NCBI RefSeq assembly: GCF_017526105.1
Contig: NZ_CP071839.1
Span: 4,084,001-4,148,000 of the forward strand
Origin: Streptomyces cyanogenus
GTDB lineage: Bacteria; Actinomycetota; Actinomycetes; Streptomycetales; Streptomycetaceae
Reading direction: 5' to 3'
Length of the DNA stretch: 64,000 bases
Shown here: positions 44,487 through 52,684 of the stretch, in pieces
How positions within the stretch are numbered: position 1 is the stretch's first letter
Layout: every line of letters starts with the position of its first letter
Notes under the pieces: generated by a model
The model's input: the letters and a program-made list of their open reading frames with translations, nothing else
What the model was told of the DNA's origin: nothing
The model's database searches: none
Position numbers and translations under genes: made by a program

Positions 44487-46463
44487 TGCCTGACGTTTCT
44501 GTCCCGGGTGATGCTTGACGGTGGGCCTAGACAACGTAGGGAGCCCCGTGGGGCTTGTTCGCTTTCACGTTACGGATCGGGACGTCGGTCGTGCGGCGGA
44601 TCACCCGGACCTGGCCATCCAGCTCAACGCTGATCGTCGCGTCGGACACGTGGACGGTCACGGTCTGCCCTGCATAGGGGCGGCCGAGGGAGACGACCTG
44701 CCGGCAGACCATGACCGTGCCGACCGCGCTGACCCGCCGCTGCACCCGCACCGGCTCGACGCCGGGCCGTGGCGGCGGTCCGGCCGGACGCAGGCCCCGC
44801 AGCCTGCGGACTTCCTCGCTGGTCAGCGGGTTGGGCCGCACCCGCAGCAGCTGTCGCGAGGACAGGTCGAAGAACGACAGCGTCTCGCCGTCGACGCGGA
44901 TGCCCACCTGGCGGCCGCCGAGGATCTCCGCCGCCAGCACCTGGTGCCCGCCCAGAGCGACCAGACCGCTGTTGTTCACCACCCGGTCCACCTCGAACGC
45001 CGCCCCGTCACCGCCCGGCAGCGGGACCGGCCCCGCCGGACGCCCGCCCCGGGCCGCCAGCCGTCCCAGATCCGCCACCGACAGATGCGACCGCACGGTC
45101 TTGATCCGCGCCCCCGCGATCAGCAGATGGATCACCGAGGTGTCGGCCCAGAAGGTCACCGTCAGCCCTGAGCGGGTCGGACCCAGCCAGAACTGCTTGC
45201 CCGCGACCTGCAGATTCCCGCTCGCAGGCACCACCCGCTCGAACTCCACCGGTCCACCCTCGTTCACCTGCACCGCTGCCGGCACCTCAGGCAGGGCGGC
45301 AGGAACCTCGGAGGCTTCAGCCCCAGCCAGCTCCAGATCCGGGTCTGCTGGGGATGTCCGCTGCTGCGGCACCAGCGCGAGCACTCCGGGGATCTTCAGG
45401 CCCAGGACCTCCCGTTCCTGTTCCGCAACCGGGGTGAACCGGTCTCCCGGGGACTGCATGTCCAGCGCCTGATGCGGCCGGTCGGAGTTGTATTCCTCCA
45501 CCCACGCATCCAGTGCCGCCTGAGCCTGCTCGATGTTCTCGAAAGCGCCGCAGTCGTCGAGGAGCTCACGCCGCAGTGTCTGATGGAACCGCTCGACCTT
45601 GCCCGTCGTGGTCGGGGATGCCGGCTGAGTGAGGCGGTGCGCGATCCCGTTCTCCCGGCAGATCCGGTCGAACAGCACCTCACCGCCCTGCCCGAACCGG
45701 TCGGTGAACTGCTTGCCGTTGTCGGTCAGCACCTCCTCCGGCACCCCGAACGCCTGCAAGGCCCGGACGAACGCTGAGCAGACCGCCCGTCCGGTCGCCC
45801 TCTCGACCACCGACGCGATCACGCAGTACCGGGAATGGTCGTCCACCCCGGTCACGACCTTCGCCTCGGTCAGCTCGCCGGTGACCGGGTTGACCAGCAT
45901 CACGCCGCCGACGATGTCCATCTGCCACAGCTGCATCGGCCGGTCCCGCTGCCAGCGCTTGTAATCCGACCGCTTCCGGCGCCGCACCCCCGGCTCCACC
46001 AGCCCGTGACGGACCAGGATCCGATACACGGTCATCCGCGACGGCACCGGCGTGACTGTCCCGGACCGCTCCAGCACATGAGCGATCCGCCGCGGACCCC
46101 ACTTCGGGTGCTTGCGCCGCAGCTCACACACCGCCGCCTCGACCTCGGCAGAAGCCTGATGCGGACACGACGCCGGCCTATGCGACCGGTCAGCCAGACC
46201 CGCCAGACCCGAAGCCTCATACCTCGACTTCCAGCCGCTGACCGTCTGCCGGGACACCCCCAGCGACGCGGCGACCTCGGTCACCGTCGCGCCCGCCAGC
46301 ACCGCCAGGACAGCCCGGTATCTCTGTTCGACAACCGACAACTCCACCAGCGCCAATCCCGGCCTCCCCACACACGCCGCAACGACGTGCACAGAAAGAC
46401 CGATCACGGCCACCGTCAAGCATCAGCTGGGATCGAAGTGTCAAGCATCTACCGGGACCGGAC
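44469..46463 (-). mobile_element. IS481-family insertion sequence
   Basis: A 1995-bp element. The ends are related inverted repeats of about 50 bases. Read inward, the left is GTCGGATCCCAGCTGATGC and the right GTCCGGTCCCGGTAGATGC, each followed by GACxxTTC and a second GATGCTTGACGGTG. The repeated GATGCYTGAC within each end looks like two transposase-binding sites per end. It carries one transposase gene on the minus strand and is flanked by a 15-bp target duplication. Confidence 0.88.
44527..46419 (-). CDS. IS481-family DDE transposase
   Basis: A 630-residue enzyme, long for the family. The N-terminal helix-turn-helix is EVAASLGVSRQTVSGWKSRYE, with a second DNA-binding part KWGPRRIAHVLERSG. 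The RNase H-like catalytic core has Asp in LWQMDIVGG, Asp in LTDNGKQFTDRFG, and Glu in TTTGKVERFHQTLRRELL. The C-terminal 250 residues form a beta-rich extension with two similar segments (VVPASGNLQVAGKQFWLG and VVNNSGLVALGGHQVLAA), possibly for end recognition. The start is unclear: TTG at 46419 or GTGs a few codons in. It appears intact. Confidence 0.9.
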   Translation of the reverse strand: MTVAVIGLSVHVVAACVGRPGLALVELSVVEQRYRAVLAVLAGATVTEVAASLGVSRQTVSGWKSRYEASGLAGLADRSHRPASCPHQASAEVEAAVCELRRKHPKWGPRRIAHVLERSGTVTPVPSRMTVYRILVRHGLVEPGVRRRKRSDYKRWQRDRPMQLWQMDIVGGVMLVNPVTGELTEAKVVTGVDDHSRYCVIASVVERATGRAVCSAFVRALQAFGVPEEVLTDNGKQFTDRFGQGGEVLFDRICRENGIAHRLTQPASPTTTGKVERFHQTLRRELLDDCGAFENIEQAQAALDAWVEEYNSDRPHQALDMQSPGDRFTPVAEQEREVLGLKIPGVLALVPQQRTSPADPDLELAGAEASEVPAALPEVPAAVQVNEGGPVEFERVVPASGNLQVAGKQFWLGPTRSGLTVTFWADTSVIHLLIAGARIKTVRSHLSVADLGRLAARGGRPAGPVPLPGGDGAAFEVDRVVNNSGLVALGGHQVLAAEILGGRQVGIRVDGETLSFFDLSSRQLLRVRPNPLTSEEVRRLRGLRPAGPPPRPGVEPVRVQRRVSAVGTVMVCRQVVSLGRPYAGQTVTVHVSDATISVELDGQVRVIRRTTDVPIRNVKANKPHGAPYVV

Positions 46464-46478
46464 AAGCCCCGCCGGACA
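46464..46478. repeat. Right copy of IS target-site duplication
   Basis: AAGCCCCGCCGGACA matches the left copy at 44454-44468 except for one base. Downstream AACTGA would supply the original last codon and stop of the disrupted gene. Confidence 0.8.
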
Positions 46479-46834
46479 AACTGAGTTACAACTTTCTCTA
46501 CCGGTTCAAGGCGGCTCGCTCCGCTCACCGCGCGCGGCCCGGCCCCCGGCCGGGCCTGCGCTCCTGTCTCCGCCGCGCTCCAGCCCGGCCGGCGCCCGTG
46601 CCGCGCTCATGGCAATCAGCAGCCTGATGCCAGAGAAGAGGTACGTCGTGGCTGGGGCGGTCGGCTCCACGGCTTTACGGAGCCACTTTGGCGCGAGCCT
46701 CGCAGATCATGGCCCCAACGTCGTGCTTTACCGGGCAGGTCCACAGACTGCCCGACGCGCCGGAAGCTTACGGGGCCATGATCACTCGCGCCAAAGCAGC
46801 GCCACCCCAAAGCCGCTACGCCGACCTTGCCGTT
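46479..46834. other. Non-coding segment between IS and NTPase gene
   Basis: The first part (46505-46590) is G+C-rich and self-complementary, e.g. GGCCCGGCCCCCGGCCGGGCC, a type of spacer seen in Streptomyces mobile elements. The second part holds the nested inverted repeat listed separately. No gene was found. Confidence 0.6.
46686..46796. repeat. Nested 111-bp inverted-repeat structure just past the NTPase gene
   Basis: Outer arms CTTTGGCGCGAG (46686) and CTCGCGCCAAAG (46785) pair over 12 bp. After a bulge (7 bases left, 1 base right), GATCATGGCCCC (46705) pairs with GGGGCCATGATC (46772) over another 12 bp. Inside lies a third stem CGGGCAG / CTGCCCG (46732-46738 with 46748-46754). It starts 39 bases beyond the stop codon of the minus-strand NTPase gene, so it would fold in that gene's 3' untranslated RNA. 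No T-rich tail is seen. It could alternatively be a MITE-like insertion. Confidence 0.8.
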
Positions 46835-49249
46835 CTAGTCTTCCCGCCTCCTGGCATCGATTCTTCTGCGTACTTCCTCAATACTGCGACTCAACGCAGA
46901 GGAGACAGAAGGCCAATCGAAACCGCCTTCAGGGCGAGGTGCCTCTTCCCAACTGGTATCCAAATAGCCTACAAAGTGAGCCGCCCTGTCTAGTCTATCT
47001 TCGATGTACCAGACATCAGTGATGATCTCCCTGAATCCCTCATCGAGGATAGGTGTATCAACCACTACGGCATCAACATAGACGAATTCCGTGACCAGCT
47101 TCCTCAGAATATAGGCGCCCCTCTGCGTAATTCGGAGCCGAGTTGGCGCCTCCTCGTCCGTCATCGCGAAGTCACAGAGTTTCGATCTTTCTGCGCGAGC
47201 AAAGGCAGAACTGATCTGCAAGTCCCGGTATCCCAGCGACTGCAGATAAGAGAAAACATCATTCTGCAAAACATAGCCCGCCTCAGATTTAGGGCTTTGA
47301 GATGACCTCAAGCAGTAATCAATCATGTGAGGCATGAGGAAATGTTCTGAGCTATTCAACGAGATTACGTCGAACATGTTCGCAACGAAAGAATTATCCG
47401 GAGAATAGTGCTCATTGTCGCCATAGATCACCGCACGAAGGAACTCATGCAGTGGAATATAGTACTTACCAGTTCTGATCTTGATTTCGAGGATTTTTCC
47501 AGTATCCACATGGCCACTACCAACAAAAATCGTCAGCAAGTCGAGAGCATCTCGGACGTTGCCCGCACTAACGTTATCGATGCACTCCGCAAGAGAGGAA
47601 TTGCGATCGATCGAGTCGACGATTACCTCAATGTATTCGCGCAGCATGTGACTTTCGACGGATACGCCCTCCCCTGACAGAGTTAGCCCTCCGTCGCGCA
47701 ACTGCTCTAGCGCGAACTCAAGTCGCTTTTGCACCACCAAGTCGATGCGTGGGGGCGAGATGGTGAAAACGCGGTTCTGATACGCGCTAAGAGAGCCCTG
47801 TCTCCGGCTCTTGTTGTAGGTGGAAGGCCGCAAAGTAACGAAGCAAGTGACTGGCCAAGTCTCGGCCATGCTCTGAGCGATTAGGAACACTTCTTCCTGG
47901 AAGTCATCTTGCCTCTGATCAATATTATCCAAGAAGATGACGACGGTTCTACGCTCGCCAGAAGTAAGGTGCTCGATAGCCTTTTTGAGATGTCCGCTCT
48001 TATTTTCGATCTTCGCTGCGAGGAGTTCCACCTCCTTGAGACGATAGGCCACTGGGTCCTCCTCGCGCAGGAACCCGTAAATGCCGTCTCGCAGAGCGAG
48101 CAAGTCTCCATGGTAAATACCGCGAACAAAAGTATCGCTTGCGAGATTTACCTGATGATCTTCGCGAAGCTGACGCTCGAAAGAATCCAGTACGTAGTTT
48201 TGCAGGTCGGTGCGCAAGGCTGGCTCTCTGCCGAAGTCCACGTAGAGAACGATTCCCCGCTTTAGCTCTTCACTCGCCTCGACCGATACCAGATTCTTAA
48301 TAAAGCTGGTTTTGCCGACACCGACATCCCCGAGGAGAATTACGGGTCTCTTCGTTACACTCTTTGCCAGCACCGCATTGAGAAGATCCTTCGAAACCCC
48401 CTTTTTGTCACTCGCCGAGGTGACAGTCTTTTTCATTCCCTGGCCGGACGCGGCGTAGCGGTTTTTAAGAATCTCCTTGCTGATTAGTGCGTACTGAGAG
48501 AGAGCGCCACTGCTGCAGTAGCATTTTTCGATGAACTCATCTTTGAAATCTTCGTCTTTTACAAGATCCTGCAGAAAAATCTCACCAAGAGTCCTGAGTT
48601 CGTGTTCGAGTTCATTCCTCCTTTTGACTCCCGGATAACGCAAAAGTCGGCTGGATAGTTTCTCCGGAGGTGGTGCCAATGCCTCCTTAGTGACACGACT
48701 CTCAAGATGCCTACGCTCGATCGCGGGATAAGATAGGCAGTTCCAGAGCGTCTGGAAGTCGTCCCTCATTTCGGCGAGGCTGCGAAAAATGATTGCGCGC
48801 CCTTGAGTCGGCGGAACGCCGTCGATGCGACTTCCGATAAAAGCAACTAGTTGGTGCCCATTACTGGCTACGGCTACCGGAATTCCTCGACTAGTGCAGT
48901 ACCCGCCCACTTGCTTGAGGGCGGCGTCGAGGTTTCCATTATTCCGCGCTAGAGAAGGGAGTGATACTTCTCTCGTTTTGGCTTCTACTGGCAGTTCGAA
49001 ATAGACGCCTTCCTTCTTAGCCTCCCAAATCACCTGTCGCTTAGGCAGGCCGAGAACATAGTCGGCATACAAGCCGCCATGGCTTTCTTCGGGCGTACAT
49101 TGATCCTTGGGCCATTGCAAAGCGTCAAAAACAATGCGATCAATAAGATGCATGCGCGTGGTCGCCTCGTTACGCCCCCTAGAGCCGTCATCAGAGGCCG
49201 CCAAGTCTGAGATTACGTCGAATCCGATTTCATACTTTGACGCAGACAT
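46835..49249 (-). CDS. HsdR-N-like PD-(D/E)xK nuclease fused to a P-loop NTPase (candidate defence protein)
   Basis: An 804-residue protein. Residues about 25-180 resemble the N-terminal nuclease domain of type I restriction R subunits: NEATTRMHLIDRIVFDALQW, Asp63 in YADYVLG, and Glu76-x-Lys78 in VIWEAKKE, with Gln-rich LKQVGGYC behind. A P-loop NTPase follows: Walker A GDVGVGKTS at 307-315, Walker B VVIFLDNIDQ at 436-445, and an arginine in VTLRPSTY. C-terminal helices and a likely winged helix (about 650-720) may sense a trigger. There is no helicase motif or methylase partner. G+C is clearly lower than all neighbours, indicating recent transfer. ATG 49249 follows GGGGGACGAGGC. Confidence 0.85.
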   Translation of the reverse strand: MSASKYEIGFDVISDLAASDDGSRGRNEATTRMHLIDRIVFDALQWPKDQCTPEESHGGLYADYVLGLPKRQVIWEAKKEGVYFELPVEAKTREVSLPSLARNNGNLDAALKQVGGYCTSRGIPVAVASNGHQLVAFIGSRIDGVPPTQGRAIIFRSLAEMRDDFQTLWNCLSYPAIERRHLESRVTKEALAPPPEKLSSRLLRYPGVKRRNELEHELRTLGEIFLQDLVKDEDFKDEFIEKCYCSSGALSQYALISKEILKNRYAASGQGMKKTVTSASDKKGVSKDLLNAVLAKSVTKRPVILLGDVGVGKTSFIKNLVSVEASEELKRGIVLYVDFGREPALRTDLQNYVLDSFERQLREDHQVNLASDTFVRGIYHGDLLALRDGIYGFLREEDPVAYRLKEVELLAAKIENKSGHLKKAIEHLTSGERRTVVIFLDNIDQRQDDFQEEVFLIAQSMAETWPVTCFVTLRPSTYNKSRRQGSLSAYQNRVFTISPPRIDLVVQKRLEFALEQLRDGGLTLSGEGVSVESHMLREYIEVIVDSIDRNSSLAECIDNVSAGNVRDALDLLTIFVGSGHVDTGKILEIKIRTGKYYIPLHEFLRAVIYGDNEHYSPDNSFVANMFDVISLNSSEHFLMPHMIDYCLRSSQSPKSEAGYVLQNDVFSYLQSLGYRDLQISSAFARAERSKLCDFAMTDEEAPTRLRITQRGAYILRKLVTEFVYVDAVVVDTPILDEGFREIITDVWYIEDRLDRAAHFVGYLDTSWEEAPRPEGGFDWPSVSSALSRSIEEVRRRIDARRRED

Positions 49250-49908
49250 GCCTCGTCCCCCTGTGCTCAAAGCCTAGATGCGTCATGGTAGCCAGTCATG
49301 AGTGCTTCGCACCCTCTTCGCACGAAAAATGATCAGCTCTTCTTCGCCGGTGCTGTGGCCTGAGCAAGGAGGACAAGATCGTGCACAGCTAGGCCTGGAG
49401 ACACGGATCGGGGCCAGCGTGCGATGAGCTGGCACCACTATCGAGGGACCGGCGGGGCACGACCATGTCGATCACTGAACCCCGACGTGCAGAAAGTCCC
49501 GCTCCGGGTCGTCTCAGTTACCGTCTCATTCAGGTACGTGCCGTTCAGACGGGTCCTTCATCAGCGACCGTATGGCTTCCACTCGCCCACATGCCCGGTT
49601 ACGGCCCGCGCCTTGAGCGGCCAAGGAGCGTCTCCGTGCCGATCTGTACGGCGGAGTCGGCGAGTCGACGGCACCAGGCCAGGACAGGACCGACGCACCA
49701 AAAGCGCACCAGATAGAGCGGGGAACAGCGGGGAACCACGGTGGAAGTGGCTGCGGCCGATGAGACCTCGTCGTGGGCATCAGCCCAGCTCAGCACCCCG
49801 AAGCCTTCCAAATGCTCTCAGCTTCCCAAGCTGATGGCTCGCCGCTCGTCTCGTAACGATCAAGCATCATCACCACAGCGGCCAAGGCGCCGGTGTGATG
49901 ATCTCGCC
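49250..49908. other. 659-base region without a supported gene
   Basis: It lies between the divergent NTPase and 49909 genes. It includes GGGGAACAGCGGGGAACCACGG (49718-49739) and at 49818-49834 a five-base stem TCAGC/GCTGA around the loop TTCCCAA, which is exactly a tRNA-Gly(CCC) anticodon arm. The flanking bases do not complete a tRNA. Short reading frames here have no family match that I recognise. It may be remnants of mobile-element ends. Confidence 0.5.
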
Positions 49909-50562
49909 ATGGCCAGCGAGGACACCTCAACTCCCGACAGTGGCTCAGTCGTGGGCTCCCCCAAGGAAGCGGCTTCGGCTCTCACGAAGCGCCGTCGTGA
50001 CCCTGCAAAGAGCATGCTGGTCCTCACCGCAGTGCTCTCTCTTGCTGTCGGCGCCGGCCTCGGCTACGCCATTGCGCACTCATCTGGGTCTACAAGCGCC
50101 TCGGCGCCTGGAGACGCTCCGATCATGGCCGGGGTCAGCAAGAAGACCGTCTGCAAACTCGTGAGCGGTGCGATGCAACAGCAGCTCAGTATTAGAGAGG
50201 CATCTCCGATGGCTGAGGAGAAGGGTGGCGCCTCCTGCTATCTGCTGATGACACAGGACGACGCGGCTGAACCAGCCGGGTTCGTGGTCGCCTTCTACCC
50301 CACCACAGAGTCCTTGCAGCAGACGGTGGATGGTACAGACGTACTCCCAGAGAAGGCAGAGCCGTTGCTGATCGAGGGGCGTGCCGCTGCCCGCCAAGTC
50401 CTGTACGGCGATGCCTGGAAAGCTCAGCTCACCGTTGATGTAGGTGATGGAGCAACGCTCTACGTTGAGCGGTTCGGCCCCAAGGATTCACTGTCGGATC
50501 GAGAGCTCCGTCGGTCTGTCGACGACCTAGCCGCAAGTGTTCTCAAGCGCCAAAAAGTGTGA
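49909..50562 (+). CDS. Membrane-anchored extracellular protein, DUF3558-like
   Basis: A 217-residue protein with a hydrophilic basic N-terminus (TKRRRDPAKS) and one transmembrane helix (SMLVLTAVLSLAVGAGLGYAIAH, residues about 35-57). The outer domain has two cysteines (KTVCKLVSGAMQQQL and GASCYLLMTQ) spaced as in DUF3558-type actinobacterial envelope proteins. A closing segment is LSDRELRRSVDDLAASVLKR. Function is unknown. The ATG at 49909 lacks a clear ribosome site; an in-frame start at 49741 gives an unlikely N-terminus. G+C is somewhat lower than in the core chromosome, consistent with island origin. Confidence 0.7.
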   Translation: MASEDTSTPDSGSVVGSPKEAASALTKRRRDPAKSMLVLTAVLSLAVGAGLGYAIAHSSGSTSASAPGDAPIMAGVSKKTVCKLVSGAMQQQLSIREASPMAEEKGGASCYLLMTQDDAAEPAGFVVAFYPTTESLQQTVDGTDVLPEKAEPLLIEGRAAARQVLYGDAWKAQLTVDVGDGATLYVERFGPKDSLSDRELRRSVDDLAASVLKRQKV

Positions 50563-51080
50563 GGTCAGCGAGCGGCCAACGTAGGCCCAACGCCCGCTAG
50601 CACCGGACTCGTCTGCGTGTCTAACTGCGTGACAACGCCGACGCACAGCGGCGGACAACCGCGGACGTCCGTGGACCGTCACGGCAGGTGAGAGGCACAC
50701 CGACCCAAGGTCAACCGCTTATCCAAGTTGCTTCGGGACGAAGAGGTCATCACGCAAGGTGTCACGTATCCGCTTCCGTAGTAGCGGCTTGTGCTGTTCG
50801 ACGGTCGACAGCGTGGCTAAGGCCGGCGGGGGCACAGCGAGGCACACGCGTGCCTGCACGGGCGGCTGACCCATCGTCGTGGCTGGCTGTCGTCGGCTGA
50901 GGTTCAGACTGAGCGCATCGAGGGTGCTGGCCGTCAGCCGAGCGCGCTGAAGCTGGGCCGTCTCTGGGCCGTCCGAGGGCGCTCAACAGCAGCCAATGAC
51001 GACCAACGACGACCACCAGGCGCACGAGCCCACCGCTCCTGAGCAGGGAAAACCCAGCTCACCAAGATCCCCGACAAGAC
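50563..51080. other. 518-base non-coding left flank of site B
   Basis: No gene is supported. The segment holds a near-palindrome CCGCGGACGTCCGTGG (about 50652-50668) and a doubled CTGGGCCGTCY at about 50954-50975 that echoes the end of the 90-bp repeat. From about 50988 to 51087 it is related to the left flank of site C (from about 53078), sharing GACGACCACC, GCACGAGCCCACC and TCACCAAGATCCC. The reading IPDKTQGKKK just before the core imitates the PGAM C-terminus. Confidence 0.6.
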
Positions 51081-51170
51081 CCAGGGCAAGAAGAAGTAGC
51101 CCTGTTTGATCAAGCCCCTTGCCTGCGGTTTCTCCATGGGCAGGGGGCTTTTCGCTGCCTCTGGGCCGTC
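51081..51170. repeat. Attachment-like repeat (site B)
   Basis: The second copy of the 90-bp gpmA-end segment, with four mismatches to site A. It keeps the codons for QGKKK plus a stop (TAG here, TAA at site A), the terminator hairpin and TTTT tail. The 9.4 kb between A and B is the probable integrated element. The right end also provides a terminator for the minus-strand gene at 51169. Confidence 0.85.
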
Positions 51171-51465
51171 AGGGCGATGGCGCCGTGCGCTCTCCGGGCT
51201 CCGGCTCCTGTCTCCACTCCGCTCTGGCGCCGGCGCTCAGGAGCACGGCGACAGCGGACTGGGCCCTGTACGCAGACAGACCCCCGACGAGGGTGACGGG
51301 CGCTCGGCGCGCCAGGACCCGGCTGTGCCACAAGCTCTGCCCGGTCACCTTGCGCACTGCCAGGATCACATCCGTCTCGCGGGGCCCGCAGTCGAGGAGC
51401 ACCACCTCGTGGGACGGGTCGTCGCAGAGCAGCGTGTCGTACCCGGTGGACTCCTCGTCGGACAT
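51169..51465 (-). CDS. Orphan ribosomal protein L7/L12 C-terminal-domain-like protein
   Basis: A 98-residue protein in which residues about 20-85 (VVLLDCGPRETDVILAVRKVTG, HSRVLARRAPVTLVGGLSAYRAQSAVAVLLSAGA) follow the L7/L12 C-terminal domain pattern: strand, helix, APVTV-like strand, helix, GA-x-VE strand. The N-terminal dimerisation domain and hinge of true L7/L12 are missing. Similar small proteins occur in Streptomyces; their role is unknown, and translation-factor mimicry is one possibility. GGAGGG lies four bases before the ATG at 51465. Confidence 0.72.
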   Translation of the reverse strand: MSDEESTGYDTLLCDDPSHEVVLLDCGPRETDVILAVRKVTGQSLWHSRVLARRAPVTLVGGLSAYRAQSAVAVLLSAGARAEWRQEPEPGERTAPSP

Positions 51466-51630
51466 CTCGCCCTCCCGCCTCAGCGAACGGGAGCGTATGC
51501 GCCCTGGAAGACGGCAGCCACGGCTTTTCGGGTGCGCTCCTGGCTGGACGGCATGAGGTGTGCGTACACCCGCGGAGTCAGGCCGGGGTCGGACGGCCCA
51601 CGCCTGCGCATCTGTTCAAGAGGGGCGCTC

Positions 51631-52524
51631 TCAGGAATGGAACCAGACACGGAGATGATCCGAGAGCTGATTCACCACCTGCACGAGCCCGTCTACGCCG
51701 ACAAACGAGGTACGAAGACGCTCAAGGGCTCCGCGGACGCGGCTCGGATCCCGCTCGTCCTCGGGAGCCCTCAATTCACGGTCCACTTCACCGAGATCGC
51801 CTGCGGCCCGCCGTCGAGTCAGATCCGACAGGCCGTCGGCTTCGGAGAGAGCCGCGCGCAACTGTTCCATCAGTTGCAGCACAGCAGGCAAGTCCAATTC
51901 TTTCGCCGTCGGACTGCTCGGCGCCGCATTGTTCACGGTGGTTCCGTGAACCCCACCCTCGATCGTGTGCGCGACCGTGCCGGCTCCACGCGCGTCGATC
52001 CTGATGCTCGGCTGGTTCCGCTTCTTCTCTGCCTCGTTCATGCGCTTCCTGTCTCCCGCGTACTCTTCGAAGATGCGGCGTCCGCGGCTGGTGAGCCGCC
52101 AACGGCGTCCATCGTGCACCGCCAGGCCTTCGCGGCGCGCCCTCTCGCGCGCTTCCCCTACCTCCGCCTCTCTGAGCTGCAGCCCCTGGAACGCCCGGAC
52201 AGTCCACTCGTCCGTCGGTGAACCGTGGAGCCACCTCAGGTAGTGGTCCAGGACTGCATCTGGCCACTTGGGGTCGGCGCGCAACTCGCGGGCACACTGC
52301 AGCTCGCGTTCGACCCGCTTACGCTGCGCCTCCTCGTCCCGCCTCTTCCAGGCCTCGTCGCGCGCTCTCTGTTGGGCACGCACCCTACGGCTGGTCCGCT
52401 CGCCCGACAGGAAGTGGAGGAGAAGGAGGAACAGCACGAAAGCCCCGACGAGGCCAAGCAGCACGAGCCCCAATTGCCCGAGCAGTTCTAATGCATCCGC
52501 GTACAACGTCGCCGCCGCAGGCAT
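51631..52524 (-). CDS. Membrane-anchored coiled-coil protein with helical C-terminal domain
   Basis: A 297-residue protein. It has one N-terminal membrane helix (GLVLLGLVGAFVLFLLLLHFL). A highly charged coiled coil follows (about 45-80, SRRVRAQQRARDEAWKRRDEEAQRK). A winged-helix-like middle section (REGLAVHDGRRWRLTSRGRRIFEEYAG) and a C-terminal helical region with VNQLSDHLRVWF complete it. An RIDARGAGTVAHTIEGGVHGTTVNN segment looks like a beta-solenoid turn. The family is unknown. AGGGGGATCCG precedes the ATG at 52524, the same leader type as the gene at 53363-53905. It could be a defence or toxin-type effector; this is only inferred from location. Confidence 0.72.
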   Translation of the reverse strand: MPAAATLYADALELLGQLGLVLLGLVGAFVLFLLLLHFLSGERTSRRVRAQQRARDEAWKRRDEEAQRKRVERELQCARELRADPKWPDAVLDHYLRWLHGSPTDEWTVRAFQGLQLREAEVGEARERARREGLAVHDGRRWRLTSRGRRIFEEYAGDRKRMNEAEKKRNQPSIRIDARGAGTVAHTIEGGVHGTTVNNAAPSSPTAKELDLPAVLQLMEQLRAALSEADGLSDLTRRRAAGDLGEVDRELRAPEDERDPSRVRGALERLRTSFVGVDGLVQVVNQLSDHLRVWFHS

Positions 52525-52684
52525 CGGATCCCCCTATCGGACTCGCCCGTCGCCCAGCCGCGTTGCCGTGCCTGACTGTGGCCAGTCGACACCCAGAAGT
52601 TAGCAGCTGTTTGGGGTGTTCCATCCTTGATCGCCTGGAATGGAGCCACGCGATCTCCCGCTCAGGCCCCTCCAAGACGTCGTT

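Noticed and set aside
49424..49834. 136-codon frame in the island gap
   Set aside because: Arg/Pro/Ser-rich composition, no family features and competing frames; more likely non-coding remnant.
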